A DNA stretch of 64,000 nt from assembly GCF_026157065.1 (NCBI RefSeq), contig NZ_JANLGQ010000002.1:558001-622000 (forward strand), read 5' to 3'. Positions 53,478 to 61,932 of the stretch are shown here, piece after piece. Position 1 is the stretch's first letter. Each line of letters starts with the position of its first letter. The position numbers and the translations under genes were made by a program. The notes under the pieces are model-generated. The model made no database searches. It was given only the letters and a program-made list of their open reading frames with translations, and had not been told where the DNA came from. The stretch is from Enterococcus sp. HY326. GTDB taxonomy: Bacteria; Bacillota; Bacilli; Lactobacillales; Enterococcaceae.

Positions 53478-55772
53478 TCAAGACAGCAGCCATTTTCTCA
53501 GGCCTTCACTGTCGGTCAGCAGTAAAAATTCTTCATTCTTGATGCGCTGCAGACGATCTTGATACAATTGACTAGCTGTCAAAGGCTGATTTTCTGTTAC
53601 CGCCACTTTTGATAAAACACCGTTTTCTATTGTAACAAATTTCAGCTCAGAAAGCACTTGAATCATAAAAACTAAGAGGGATTTAGGAATTTTTAAATAA
53701 TTAACCAGCTGATCTAGCTTAAAGCGGACATCGATTTTTTCCTGCTGTTGAACTAACTTAAACAGGCGCCCAAATTGCTCACGACTGCCCATTCCATTTA
53801 GATAGGCTTCGTCTGGAGAGTGCCCGTAAAAATAAATTCTAGAAAAGCTGCCAGCAGCTAAAATCTCTTTAATAAAGGTCAAATCCTTCGGCACATCTAC
53901 AAATGCTAGCTGTTGATAATTATTTTTTGCTATTCGCTTTTGGATATCTGCTAAATTATTATAGACAACAGCGGCATTTTTCATCGCTTCAGGTAAAATT
54001 TTTAGACTGGCCTCTTGAAAGGCCAAAATCAGAGTGCTCTCAGTAGCCAGCACTTCTTGCCAACGGTATTTATTGCGCCAGTCAAAGAATTGCAGTGCCT
54101 CATTTTGATAATCCTGCAGCATCACCTGAGGTTTCTTACGCCCGTTCCACTCATTGATATTGAGCTGGCCGGCGACATCAATTGGTCCGCTAAATTCATT
54201 AGCTTCTGGACCAAAACTAAAGGCCAAGACATCTAAATCAGCAGCCTCACCAATCGCAAACTTTAAATGCTGCTGATTAGCACCAATCACTTTAACATTT
54301 TGCGGCAAAACATCTTTGAACAAAAATGTCGGAATTGGATTATCCGTTCCAAAAGGAGCCAAAGTGTTTAATTCATTAATTAAGGCAATCGTCGCGGCTT
54401 CTGGTTGTATAATTTCATCAATTTGCAACGGACCTCCCTGTGCTAGATCAATATTATTAGAACGAATATAATCATTCATTCGCTCTTGTAATTCGCCAAG
54501 ATTTTCTGCTGGTAAGGTCAGTCCTACCGCCGCATGATGGCCACCAAAATGAGTGAATAATTCCCGCATGCTATCTAGCATCGCAAACATATTTAATTGA
54601 GCGACACTGCGGCCTGAGCCTTTTGCCGTACCGTCTTCTTTTAATGTTAATAAAATTGCCGGTTTGCCGGTTGTTTGTAAAATTTTACCCGCAACAATCC
54701 CTAAAACACCTTCTTGCCAACCAGCTTGGGCAATCAATTGGATTTCATTTGTCGGGTCGACTGCAGCCAAAGCTTCTGCTGTCATTTTTTCGACGATTGT
54801 TTTTCGCTGATTATTTTTTTCCTCTAAAAACTCTGCCAGCTGATCGGCTTCTTCTTCGTCAAAGGTTGACATCAACTCAACTCCGGGGGAAGCATCGCCT
54901 AAGCGACCAATCGCATTCAAACGAGGTCCGATGCCAAAACCAATATCTCCTTCAGAAAAATTGCTGATTTCAATGCCACTTTTGCGAATTAAGGCACTCA
55001 GCCCAATCCGTTCGGTTTGCTGAATAGCTTTTAGTCCAGCCTTGACCAAGAGCCGATTTTCACCGGTTAATGAAACTAAATCGGCGATGGTTCCAATCGC
55101 CACTAGATCCAAAAATTCAGCGGGCACCTCTTCTAATAAAGCGGTGGCCACTTTAAAGGCAACGCCAACACCTGCTAAATCTTTAAACGGGTATTTGCCC
55201 TCAGGATGCCGAGGATGGATAATTGCATACGCCGGCGGTAGCTCAGCCGGGAGTTCGTGATGATCGGTGACAACCACATCTAAGCCGTTTTCTTGAGCAT
55301 AGCTAATAGCCTCCATGCCAGAAACACCATTATCAACTGTAATTAACAATTGATAGCCCGCCGCCACAAATTCTTGATACTTAGCTAAATTGGGGCCATA
55401 GCCTTCTTTAAAACGATTCGGCAGAAAATAATTGACGTCGGCTCCCAACAGCTCTAACGTTTCCTTCATGACAGTCGTGCTGGTGATGCCATCTGCGTCA
55501 TAATCGCCGTAAATCATAATTTTTTCACCGGATAAAACGGCGGCTTTAATTCGTTCCACACCTTTTTCCATCTCAAAAAAAAGATAGGGATCAGGTAAAT
55601 TATTTAAGTCGTTATCAAAATAACTTTCTAAATCCGCTACTGTTTGATAACCTCTTTGCCAAAGAATTTTTCCTAGAAACGGCGAGAGCTGATGAGCACT
55701 CAACCATTCTTCATATTCTGTTGGTAAAATTTGTTTTTCAGGTAGTTGCCATTGAAATTTCGCTGCTTTCAC
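53478..55772 (-). CDS. recJ: Single-strand DNA exonuclease RecJ
   Basis: 5'-3' ssDNA exonuclease used in recombination and mismatch repair. 764 residues. DHH-family motifs are intact: Y-G-D-Y-D-A-D-G-I-T, V-V-T-D-H-H-E, the P-R-L-N-A-I-G-R-L region and DHHA1 G-G-H-H-A-A-V-G-L. An OB fold follows, then a Firmicute-type C-terminal extension (about 560-764). The start is GTG after TTAGGAG. It is convergent with no other gene and divergent from the 55922 nuclease gene, with 149 bp between the starts. Confidence 0.95.
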   Translation of the reverse strand: MKAAKFQWQLPEKQILPTEYEEWLSAHQLSPFLGKILWQRGYQTVADLESYFDNDLNNLPDPYLFFEMEKGVERIKAAVLSGEKIMIYGDYDADGITSTTVMKETLELLGADVNYFLPNRFKEGYGPNLAKYQEFVAAGYQLLITVDNGVSGMEAISYAQENGLDVVVTDHHELPAELPPAYAIIHPRHPEGKYPFKDLAGVGVAFKVATALLEEVPAEFLDLVAIGTIADLVSLTGENRLLVKAGLKAIQQTERIGLSALIRKSGIEISNFSEGDIGFGIGPRLNAIGRLGDASPGVELMSTFDEEEADQLAEFLEEKNNQRKTIVEKMTAEALAAVDPTNEIQLIAQAGWQEGVLGIVAGKILQTTGKPAILLTLKEDGTAKGSGRSVAQLNMFAMLDSMRELFTHFGGHHAAVGLTLPAENLGELQERMNDYIRSNNIDLAQGGPLQIDEIIQPEAATIALINELNTLAPFGTDNPIPTFLFKDVLPQNVKVIGANQQHLKFAIGEAADLDVLAFSFGPEANEFSGPIDVAGQLNINEWNGRKKPQVMLQDYQNEALQFFDWRNKYRWQEVLATESTLILAFQEASLKILPEAMKNAAVVYNNLADIQKRIAKNNYQQLAFVDVPKDLTFIKEILAAGSFSRIYFYGHSPDEAYLNGMGSREQFGRLFKLVQQQEKIDVRFKLDQLVNYLKIPKSLLVFMIQVLSELKFVTIENGVLSKVAVTENQPLTASQLYQDRLQRIKNEEFLLLTDSEGLRKWLLS

Positions 55773-55853
55773 GTCGTCACTCCTAACCTAGGTATTATAG
55801 CAGAGGCTTCCCTAAAAAGAATAGTCAAAAAAATAAAAATTTATAAAGTCCCC

Positions 55854-55882
55854 TTTAAAAAAGGGAACGTATGTTTTATAGT
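55854..55882 (+). promoter_or_regulatory. Candidate SOS promoter of the nuclease-sce7725 pair
   Basis: TTTAAA (55854-55859), a 17-bp spacer and TATAGT (55877-55882). The spacer holds GGAACGTATGTTTT (55864-55877), matching CGAACRNRYGTTYC at 12 of 14 positions. Its position against the -10 is the same as in the 48582-48610 promoter. Confidence 0.68.
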
Positions 55883-55921
55883 TAATAAGAGTCACGCAAT
55901 AAATTTTTTGTGAGGAAGCCT

Positions 55922-56593
55922 ATGAAAACACCTTTAACAATCGAAATGGAAGAAGTCTTGTACCGCTATTGTCGGGAAAATGGCGATATTGTTGTCGAAG
56001 AAGTGATGATGCCAGAAGATCAAGGGATTGTCGATACTTTGAGCTGTCGGTTACTTTTGGACAATCAATTTGAATGGCGTTGTTTTGAGCTGAAGGTCTC
56101 GAAGGCTGACTTTCGTTCAAAAGCAAAATTGTCTTTTATCGGCCATTACAATTATTTTGTTTTGCCAAAAGCCCTATACGAAAAAGTTGAAGCGGAAATC
56201 CCTCTAGAAATTGGCGTCTTGGTTTACCATCAATACGCTATTAAAGACGAGCAAAATCTGCCGGGCTATTTTACCGTTGCCAAGAAACCGAAACGCCAAG
56301 AGCTTTTGGTCAATGAACAAGCGCTTCTCTTTCGCTTGATTTCTTCTCAAGCCAGAGAAGTCGGTAAGGCCAAGCAAACGACACGGGGACTGAGGGCATT
56401 TTCAACGGATTTATTATATAAAGAATTAAAAAAGCGCCAACCAGAATATGACTTGTTCGGCGGCAATTTAAATTATTACGATCGTTTTGCCACTGACAAC
56501 GAGAGTCAAGCCGTTGAAAGCCTAAAAGAAGAATTGGAGGCGACCCGTGCTGCCTATTTTGAACTTTTGGAAAAATTTGAAGGAGAGCGCTGA
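55922..56593 (+). CDS. MmcB-like PD-(D/E)XK nuclease-family protein
   Basis: 223 residues. Residues 20-100 have the restriction-endonuclease-like pattern: Asp in I-V-D-T-L, then F-E-L-K-V-S-K-A-D-F-R-S with the E-x-K pair, and a beta strand N-Y-F-V-L-P. The A-D-F-R-S stretch matches MmcB, a DNA-repair protein first noted as LexA-controlled in Caulobacter. A basic middle region follows, and a C-terminal coiled coil (about 190-223). The ATG at 55922 follows GTGAGGA. It shares its last base with the next gene's ATG (TGATG), so the two are tightly coupled. Confidence 0.75.
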   Translation: MKTPLTIEMEEVLYRYCRENGDIVVEEVMMPEDQGIVDTLSCRLLLDNQFEWRCFELKVSKADFRSKAKLSFIGHYNYFVLPKALYEKVEAEIPLEIGVLVYHQYAIKDEQNLPGYFTVAKKPKRQELLVNEQALLFRLISSQAREVGKAKQTTRGLRAFSTDLLYKELKKRQPEYDLFGGNLNYYDRFATDNESQAVESLKEELEATRAAYFELLEKFEGER

Positions 56594-57453
56594 TGTACTA
56601 TCCTTATTTTAGAAGCAAACAATTTGATTTGCTGGCGCTGCAGGCGCTCTTAGATGCCGACCGTTTTCCTGAAGGCATCATCCCGATTATTGAGCCGGTT
56701 AAGCAAAACAAAGCCCTCTTGAAACTAATTGCGAAATTTCAAGCGGCCCATCAACCCTTTTATTTGATTGTGAATCCACAGGTGGGCGAATTTGCCACAG
56801 AAGAAGGCTTGACTAGTTTGGAACAGCTGGCAGTTGAGAAAGCATTTATTTTAGACCAGCCTTTAGAGTCATTAGAAAATTCCTATCCTTTAATTATCAC
56901 CCAAAGTCCACAAATTGTTCTGGAATCAGATTGGCAACAAAATCAGGCCTTAGTCCTCGTGCCCGAAGAATTTCGCTTATTGGCTAAAATTAAGGGCCCA
57001 AAAATTTTATCCCAAGATGGCTTTACCCGCCTTGGTTCTAATAGTTATTACACAGAAGTCCCTGATGAATTACTTTTTAAGGGCAATCAAAATTTAGCAC
57101 TGCGGGGCTTTAGCGGTTTTTCTGATTTTTCAATCGACAGCCGAATCTATTATGAACACGGCTATCCTTCAAAACGGTTAGCGCTGCATTTGATTTATAT
57201 GAAGGATGGAAATGTCCGCATTCACCATTTTGTCTCCGAGGAACTACCCACTCAAAAGGAAAATTTTCTGCAGGTAATGACAGAAATTAAAGACTGGCAG
57301 GACCAATTATGGGAAGACAAGCTGACCTTAGGCGGAGAAATTCTTTTTGAGGCCTTTGACAGAGGCCATTTTCCGGGAATGGGCGTTTTGAGAAAAGCTA
57401 GCGTGATGCATCAGCTGGAGATTATGGGGCGGTTTTTGAGGAAGGATGTCTAA
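56593..57453 (+). CDS. sce7725-family (T4 beta-like) protein
   Basis: 286 residues, starting M-Y-Y-P-Y-F-R-S-K-Q-F-D-L-L-A-L, the hallmark start of sce7725-family proteins. The remainder looks like an alpha/beta barrel, with I-I-P-I-I-E-P-V-K near 30-38, G-F-T-R-L-G-S-N, D-F-S-I-D and a C-terminal M-H-Q-L-E. No biochemical function is known for this family. Homologues are usually paired with a nuclease-fold partner (sce7726 type), as here with the MmcB-like gene. I infer a joint role in DNA repair or defence. A terminator follows. Confidence 0.78.
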   Translation: MYYPYFRSKQFDLLALQALLDADRFPEGIIPIIEPVKQNKALLKLIAKFQAAHQPFYLIVNPQVGEFATEEGLTSLEQLAVEKAFILDQPLESLENSYPLIITQSPQIVLESDWQQNQALVLVPEEFRLLAKIKGPKILSQDGFTRLGSNSYYTEVPDELLFKGNQNLALRGFSGFSDFSIDSRIYYEHGYPSKRLALHLIYMKDGNVRIHHFVSEELPTQKENFLQVMTEIKDWQDQLWEDKLTLGGEILFEAFDRGHFPGMGVLRKASVMHQLEIMGRFLRKDV

Positions 57454-57457
57454 AAAT

Positions 57458-57507
57458 AAACTCTTTCCAAAAACTAGGCGGTCAGCCAAATTTTTTGGAA
57501 AGAGTTT
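57458..57507. terminator. Bidirectional terminator
   Basis: Arms of about 16 bp (57458-57474 with 57491-57507) and T runs on both strands, between the convergent sce7725-like and 57515 genes. Confidence 0.87.
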
Positions 57508-57514
57508 TTACTTC

Positions 57515-57964
57515 TTAGTCGAGTTGAAAGATTAATTCACCTTTAAATTTTTGTTCAGCAAAATAATTTTGCATGGTAATACCGTTGTGGGAGAAAAACA
57601 TAGAGAAACTGTTTTTCTTATGATAGAACGTAATAAACGTTCGATTGGCAGCTATTTCTTCAATTTCAATTTTATCGTATATTTCGAATTGACCGTTTAA
57701 AACACCTAAACGTACGATATGATTGTTAGCTAGCCCTTCTTTTAAGAAACCCACCGAAAGAATCAGAATTACAAAAGACAATAGTTTAATTTGATTTGCT
57801 AAATCGATTGGCCAAAATACGGCTAATATTCCGATTGATAAAACAAGCGATAACACAAGTTTAATTCGGTTTGTCTGAGCTTTAATGATAATTTGTCGCT
57901 GCTCCCGGATTTCCATTATTAATAAAACTAGCAAAAAGAAAACAATCACAATTGCTTCTGCCAT
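57515..57964 (-). CDS. Small membrane protein at the end of the galactonate operon
   Basis: 149 residues. Three membrane segments (about 3-20, 36-53, 58-76) are followed by a beta-rich cytoplasmic domain (about 84-149) with N-R-T-F-I-T-F-Y-H-K-K. The layout is like the 7150-7575 protein, a TM pair plus a PH-like tail, although the sequences differ. The ATG at 57964 has AGGTGA 5 nt upstream; a GTG at 57973 is possible. It follows the dehydratase gene closely. Family not recognised. Confidence 0.55.
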   Translation of the reverse strand: MAEAIVIVFFLLVLLIMEIREQRQIIIKAQTNRIKLVLSLVLSIGILAVFWPIDLANQIKLLSFVILILSVGFLKEGLANNHIVRLGVLNGQFEIYDKIEIEEIAANRTFITFYHKKNSFSMFFSHNGITMQNYFAEQKFKGELIFQLD

Positions 57965-57980
57965 ATTTTTCACCTATCCT

Positions 57981-59126
57981 TTACCACTCAGCTATCGTAC
58001 CGTCGTAATTTTTCCATTGAGGATTAGTCCATACTAATCCTTCTTGAGCGATTTCTTTTATTTTATCTTCATCCATCTCTAAGCCAAGACCAGGTTTTGT
58101 CGGAAGATTGACAAAACCATCTTGGTATTGGAAAATCTCTTTATTTTTTACAAAATCTAATAAATCAAAGCCTTTGTTGTAATGGATTCCTAAGCTTTGT
58201 TCTTGAATAAAAACATTAGGAGTACAAGAATCTACCTGCAACGTCGCCGCCAAAGCAATTGGACCATATGGGGCGTGGGGGGCGACAGCGATATCATAAG
58301 CTTCTGCCATTGCTGCAATTTTTCTAGTTTCTAAAATTCCACCACACAAAGCAACATCAGGTTGAATAATATCAATTGCTCCCTGTTGAAAAATATTTTT
58401 GAATTGCCAGCGAGTGTACAATCGCTCACCAGTTGCTAGAGGTACAGCTACCGTCTGAGCTACTTCTTTAAAATGTTCTTCGTTTTCCGGCAAAACAACT
58501 TCTTCTAGAAACATTGGGTGATATGGCTCTAATGCTTTGGCTAAGACTTTGGCCATCGGTTTATGCACGCGACCATGAAAATCAACACCAATTGCCATCT
58601 TGTCCCCAAAGCGATTACGAATAGAAGCCACTCGTTGGACCACTTCATCTACTTTTTCATACGAGTCAATATAATGCAATTCTGAAGTGGCGTTCATTTT
58701 AACGGCGGTAAAACCACGATCAAAACGATCTTGAGCTTGTTCAGCAACTTCGTCAGGGCGATCACCCCCAATCCATGAGTATACTTTGATTTTATCCCGA
58801 GCAGCCCCACCTAATAATTCATAGACAGGAACATTGAAGGCCTTTCCTTTAATATCCCATAGAGCCATCTCCAAACCGGAAACAATCGTGCCATTAATCG
58901 GTCCTCCTCTAAAAAAAGACCGATGCATCTCCTGAAACAGTCTTTCAATTTCAAAGGGATTCCGACCGATTAAACGGTTGCCAATTTCATAAGCACCTGC
59001 AACTACAGTTTCGGTTTTCGTTCCGGAAATCATTTCCCCCCAGCCTTCAATCCCTTCGTCAGTTGAAACTTTAACGAAAATCCATCTGGGTTTAACTTTA
59101 TAAACTGTAATTTTAGAAATCTTCAC
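57981..59126 (-). CDS. dgoD: Enolase-superfamily galactonate dehydratase
   Basis: Dehydrates D-galactonate (or a phosphorylated form) to the 2-keto-3-deoxy acid. 381 residues. Mg ligands fit DgoD: Asp in G-V-D-F-H-G-R, Glu in F-L-E-E-V-V-L-P-E and Glu in A-T-G-E-R-L-Y-T-R-W. The general acid/base histidines are in D-F-H and A-P-H-A-P-Y-G-P. It starts with GTG after GGAGG, one base past the EIIC stop. No DgoK kinase is present in the operon (see findings). Confidence 0.86.
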   Translation of the reverse strand: MKISKITVYKVKPRWIFVKVSTDEGIEGWGEMISGTKTETVVAGAYEIGNRLIGRNPFEIERLFQEMHRSFFRGGPINGTIVSGLEMALWDIKGKAFNVPVYELLGGAARDKIKVYSWIGGDRPDEVAEQAQDRFDRGFTAVKMNATSELHYIDSYEKVDEVVQRVASIRNRFGDKMAIGVDFHGRVHKPMAKVLAKALEPYHPMFLEEVVLPENEEHFKEVAQTVAVPLATGERLYTRWQFKNIFQQGAIDIIQPDVALCGGILETRKIAAMAEAYDIAVAPHAPYGPIALAATLQVDSCTPNVFIQEQSLGIHYNKGFDLLDFVKNKEIFQYQDGFVNLPTKPGLGLEMDEDKIKEIAQEGLVWTNPQWKNYDGTIAEW

Positions 59127-59127
59127 T

Positions 59128-60501
59128 CTATTTGCCTCCTTCAGTTACTAACTCATCTTGTAAATAATTAACTTTTTTCACTTTGTCAAAGTAATACCAT
59201 ATTCCGCCGAAGACCACTAATAAAATTGGGATACCAATAATTGGGTTGTAAGCAAAAGCAAGAAAGACTAGGTAACTTTGAATCATTGAAGTAGCTGCAA
59301 AAGAGGAAATTAATAATGATGAAGTACCTAAATCAATTCCGACTTTTTGAGCAATCGCTGTTAAAACTGGCGCTGTTGCACTTCCGCACCATAACAATGA
59401 AGCTGTTACGACTAACCCAATTACAATATTTTTCAGCAGATTTCCCCGAGTCAACGCAACAACCATTGCCACTCGGAAAGGTACAACAGCTAAATCAGCA
59501 AAAGGTAACACACGGTTGCCAGGTAATACAAGTGCCATTGCAATTGTCAACGGAATAATAATTAAAGCTGTTGTGATAACGTCAGGATTCCCAACGACAA
59601 CGGCTGCATCCAAACCGATAAATAGGCGACGGCCTTTAAATTTTTGTTGAGACCACTTTTGAGCTGCATCTGAAATTGGCATTAACCCTTCCATGAATAG
59701 AGAAGTCATTTTAGGAATTAATACTAAAACAGCTGACATACTGACTCCCAATTGTAAGATGGCCTTAATATCATAACCGGCTAAAATACCAATAACCATA
59801 CCGATAACTAGTCCCATAATCATAGAATCACCGAAAAATCCTAAATACTTCTGAGCATCCTTGATAGTAAATTTAGATTTTCTAAAAAAAGGAATTTTAT
59901 CTAATAACCAATTTAATGGCCAAGCAATGACCAAAGATGAAAGGGCTGAAACAGTTGGTAGTGAGACACCTGGAATACCAAAGAAATTTTCAACTAGAGG
60001 CTGAGACCAATCTGACATTTTGAACGTGATGACAGCCATAACTAAAGAAGAACCAACACCTAAAAAGACATTATCAGTTACAAAATAGACCATTACTCCG
60101 ACAATCGCCATGTGGTGATAATTCCAAATATCAACATCTAATGTATGAGTTTTCTTTAAGATAAGCAACACAATATTGACGATTAAAATGCCGAAAATCA
60201 AAATAGGGATAATCGGTGACGCCCAAGTAACGGCAGCAATTGAACCCCAGCCAACATCCAATGCATCAAGTTGGACTCCAGTTCGATCAACCATTGCTTT
60301 AGCCGCTGGACCAACATTGGTTGTCATAAAGTCTAAAATCAATTTAATACCAGCGAAACCAATCCCTAAAGTCAGACCCGACTTAAAAGCCTTTGTAATT
60401 TTCAAACCAAAAATTAATCCAACAATCGTAATAATAGCTGGCAACATAACTGTTGCCCCAGCATCAATAAAAAAATTAAAAACACCCATTATATACTGCA
60501 T
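59128..60501 (-). CDS. PTS EIIC, galactitol (GatC) family
   Basis: 457-residue membrane transporter of the galactitol PTS family, with about ten segments. The N-terminal F-I-D-A-G-A-T-V-M-L-P and the region H-M-A-I-V-G-V-M are typical. It takes up and presents the substrate for phosphorylation by EIIB (60522-60803). Neighbouring dehydratase and aldolase genes point to a sugar acid, probably galactonate, rather than galactitol. The ATG follows AGGAGG. It lies in the middle of the operon. Confidence 0.88.
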   Translation of the reverse strand: MQYIMGVFNFFIDAGATVMLPAIITIVGLIFGLKITKAFKSGLTLGIGFAGIKLILDFMTTNVGPAAKAMVDRTGVQLDALDVGWGSIAAVTWASPIIPILIFGILIVNIVLLILKKTHTLDVDIWNYHHMAIVGVMVYFVTDNVFLGVGSSLVMAVITFKMSDWSQPLVENFFGIPGVSLPTVSALSSLVIAWPLNWLLDKIPFFRKSKFTIKDAQKYLGFFGDSMIMGLVIGMVIGILAGYDIKAILQLGVSMSAVLVLIPKMTSLFMEGLMPISDAAQKWSQQKFKGRRLFIGLDAAVVVGNPDVITTALIIIPLTIAMALVLPGNRVLPFADLAVVPFRVAMVVALTRGNLLKNIVIGLVVTASLLWCGSATAPVLTAIAQKVGIDLGTSSLLISSFAATSMIQSYLVFLAFAYNPIIGIPILLVVFGGIWYYFDKVKKVNYLQDELVTEGGK

Positions 60502-60521
60502 TTCATTTCCTCCCTATTATT

Positions 60522-60803
60522 TTATTCAGTTATTTTTTTATAGATTTCTTCCATTGTCTGATCTACCCCAATGCCAGTTAAAATTGGCATCCCTTTAATT
60601 ACAGGAACATCCCCTGTTTGTCCTTCAAATTGGCCAGTCGTAATTAATAAATCATAGTCTTGAACTTTACTTGGCACTTCCATTAGTTTTGTTTGTGTAG
60701 TTTCAACTTGAACGCCCTGTTCAGTTAAATAGCTTTTCACTTTCGAAGCAACCACCGTTGAAGTAGCAATTCCATTTCCACAAGCAACTAAAATTCTTTT
60801 CAT
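60522..60803 (-). CDS. PTS EIIB, galactitol type
   Basis: 93-residue phospho-carrier. The active Cys8 is in I-L-V-A-C-G-N-G-I-A-T-S-T, the P-loop of galactitol-type EIIB. It transfers phosphate from EIIA to the sugar in EIIC. The order EIIA-EIIB-EIIC is compact, with gaps of about 20 bp. The ATG follows GAGAGGA. Confidence 0.93.
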   Translation of the reverse strand: MKRILVACGNGIATSTVVASKVKSYLTEQGVQVETTQTKLMEVPSKVQDYDLLITTGQFEGQTGDVPVIKGMPILTGIGVDQTMEEIYKKITE

Positions 60804-60823
60804 AATATTTTCTTCCTCTCTTT

Positions 60824-61282
60824 TTAAAGTATTGCTTTTTTAATTAATTCTAATAATTCTTGGTTATTACTGGCTTGGATCATAGCTAGACGTAAAGGTT
60901 CATTTTGAATAATCCCCACGATTTTTTGCAGCATTTCAATCTGTCCATGAGGTTCACCAATCGCCATCATAATGACAATTTGGACAGGTATCTCCTCTTT
61001 GTTATCCTCCATATTGTGAAACAAGACTGGTTCTTTTAATGTAGCTATTGCTAGCGTTGTCTTTTTCACCAATTCAAAGTTTGCATGGGGAATTGCAATA
61101 CCCGGAGGTGTTGAAGGTAAGCCTGTTGGGTATTCCAACTCTCGTTCCTTAATCGCTGCAATATATTCTTTTTTAACAAAGTCTTTTTCGTATAGTTGTT
61201 TTGCTAAATAATCTAATACAGCTTCTTGATTCTCAGCTGAGATATCTCTAAAAACTAGTTCTTCTTTTAACTCTAAATCCAT
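60824..61282 (-). CDS. PTS EIIA, fructose/galactitol (PTS2) type
   Basis: 152-residue EIIA. The phosphorylated His is in G-I-A-I-P-H-A-N-F-E, and the family pattern L-P-S-T-P-P-G precedes it. It accepts phosphate from HPr and passes it to EIIB Cys8. The ATG at 61282 has AGGAGG 8 nt upstream. It lies 16 bp after the aldolase gene. Confidence 0.92.
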   Translation of the reverse strand: MDLELKEELVFRDISAENQEAVLDYLAKQLYEKDFVKKEYIAAIKERELEYPTGLPSTPPGIAIPHANFELVKKTTLAIATLKEPVLFHNMEDNKEEIPVQIVIMMAIGEPHGQIEMLQKIVGIIQNEPLRLAMIQASNNQELLELIKKAIL

Positions 61283-61300
61283 CAAAAGGCCTCCTTAAAC

Positions 61301-61921
61301 TTATTTAATTTTTGCCAGCAATGCCGCTAACGATTCATGCAATTGATCAATTTGTAAATGTTTGATGTCGTCACTGTTGAACATTCCCGAACCTAATCCT
61401 AGATAAGATGCTCCTTGCTCAAAAAAATCCTTCGCATTACCACTGTTAATGCCGCCAACGCCCATTAAAGGCAATTTTCCAAGTGGTGCTTGGACATCTT
61501 TAAAAAATTTCGGTCCAACGGTTCCTGCTGGAAAAACTTTCACAATATCCGCTCCTTGGTTAAACATTTGATTGATTTCTGAAGGTGTCATTGCCGCCGG
61601 AACTGCCAAAATTTTATTTTGATTAGCAAAATTTAGCATCTCTTTGGTAAATGTGTGCGGACCAAGTAAAAATTTTGCCCCTGCTTGATAAGCAGCTTTA
61701 GCTTGATCTAAGGTTCTAACCGTACCAGCCCCAATATTTATTTTTTCACCAAATTGTTTTGATAATTTTGCGATATGCTCTAAAGCGCCTTCCGTATTTA
61801 ATGTCATTTCCACAGCATAGTCTTCTTCAAATCCCGACATTGCTTGTAAAATGGCTTCTGCTTGAGCATACGTATAGCCTCGCATAATAATTGTTAGTTT
61901 AGGATACTCCCTTAACTCCAT
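61301..61921 (-). CDS. KDPG/KDPGal-type aldolase
   Basis: 206-residue class I aldolase of the Eda/DgoA family that splits 2-keto-3-deoxy-6-phospho-sugar acids to pyruvate and glyceraldehyde 3-phosphate. The Schiff-base Lys is in D-I-V-K-V-F-P-A, and the catalytic Glu in V-E-M-T-L-N-T. G-A-G-T-V and G-V-G-G-I-N phosphate-site loops are intact. Next to dgoD and the PTS genes, the 6-phospho-galactonate line is the best fit. It is the first structural gene after the regulator. Confidence 0.88.
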   Translation of the reverse strand: MELREYPKLTIIMRGYTYAQAEAILQAMSGFEEDYAVEMTLNTEGALEHIAKLSKQFGEKINIGAGTVRTLDQAKAAYQAGAKFLLGPHTFTKEMLNFANQNKILAVPAAMTPSEINQMFNQGADIVKVFPAGTVGPKFFKDVQAPLGKLPLMGVGGINSGNAKDFFEQGASYLGLGSGMFNSDDIKHLQIDQLHESLAALLAKIK

Positions 61922-61932
61922 TGATGCTCCTC

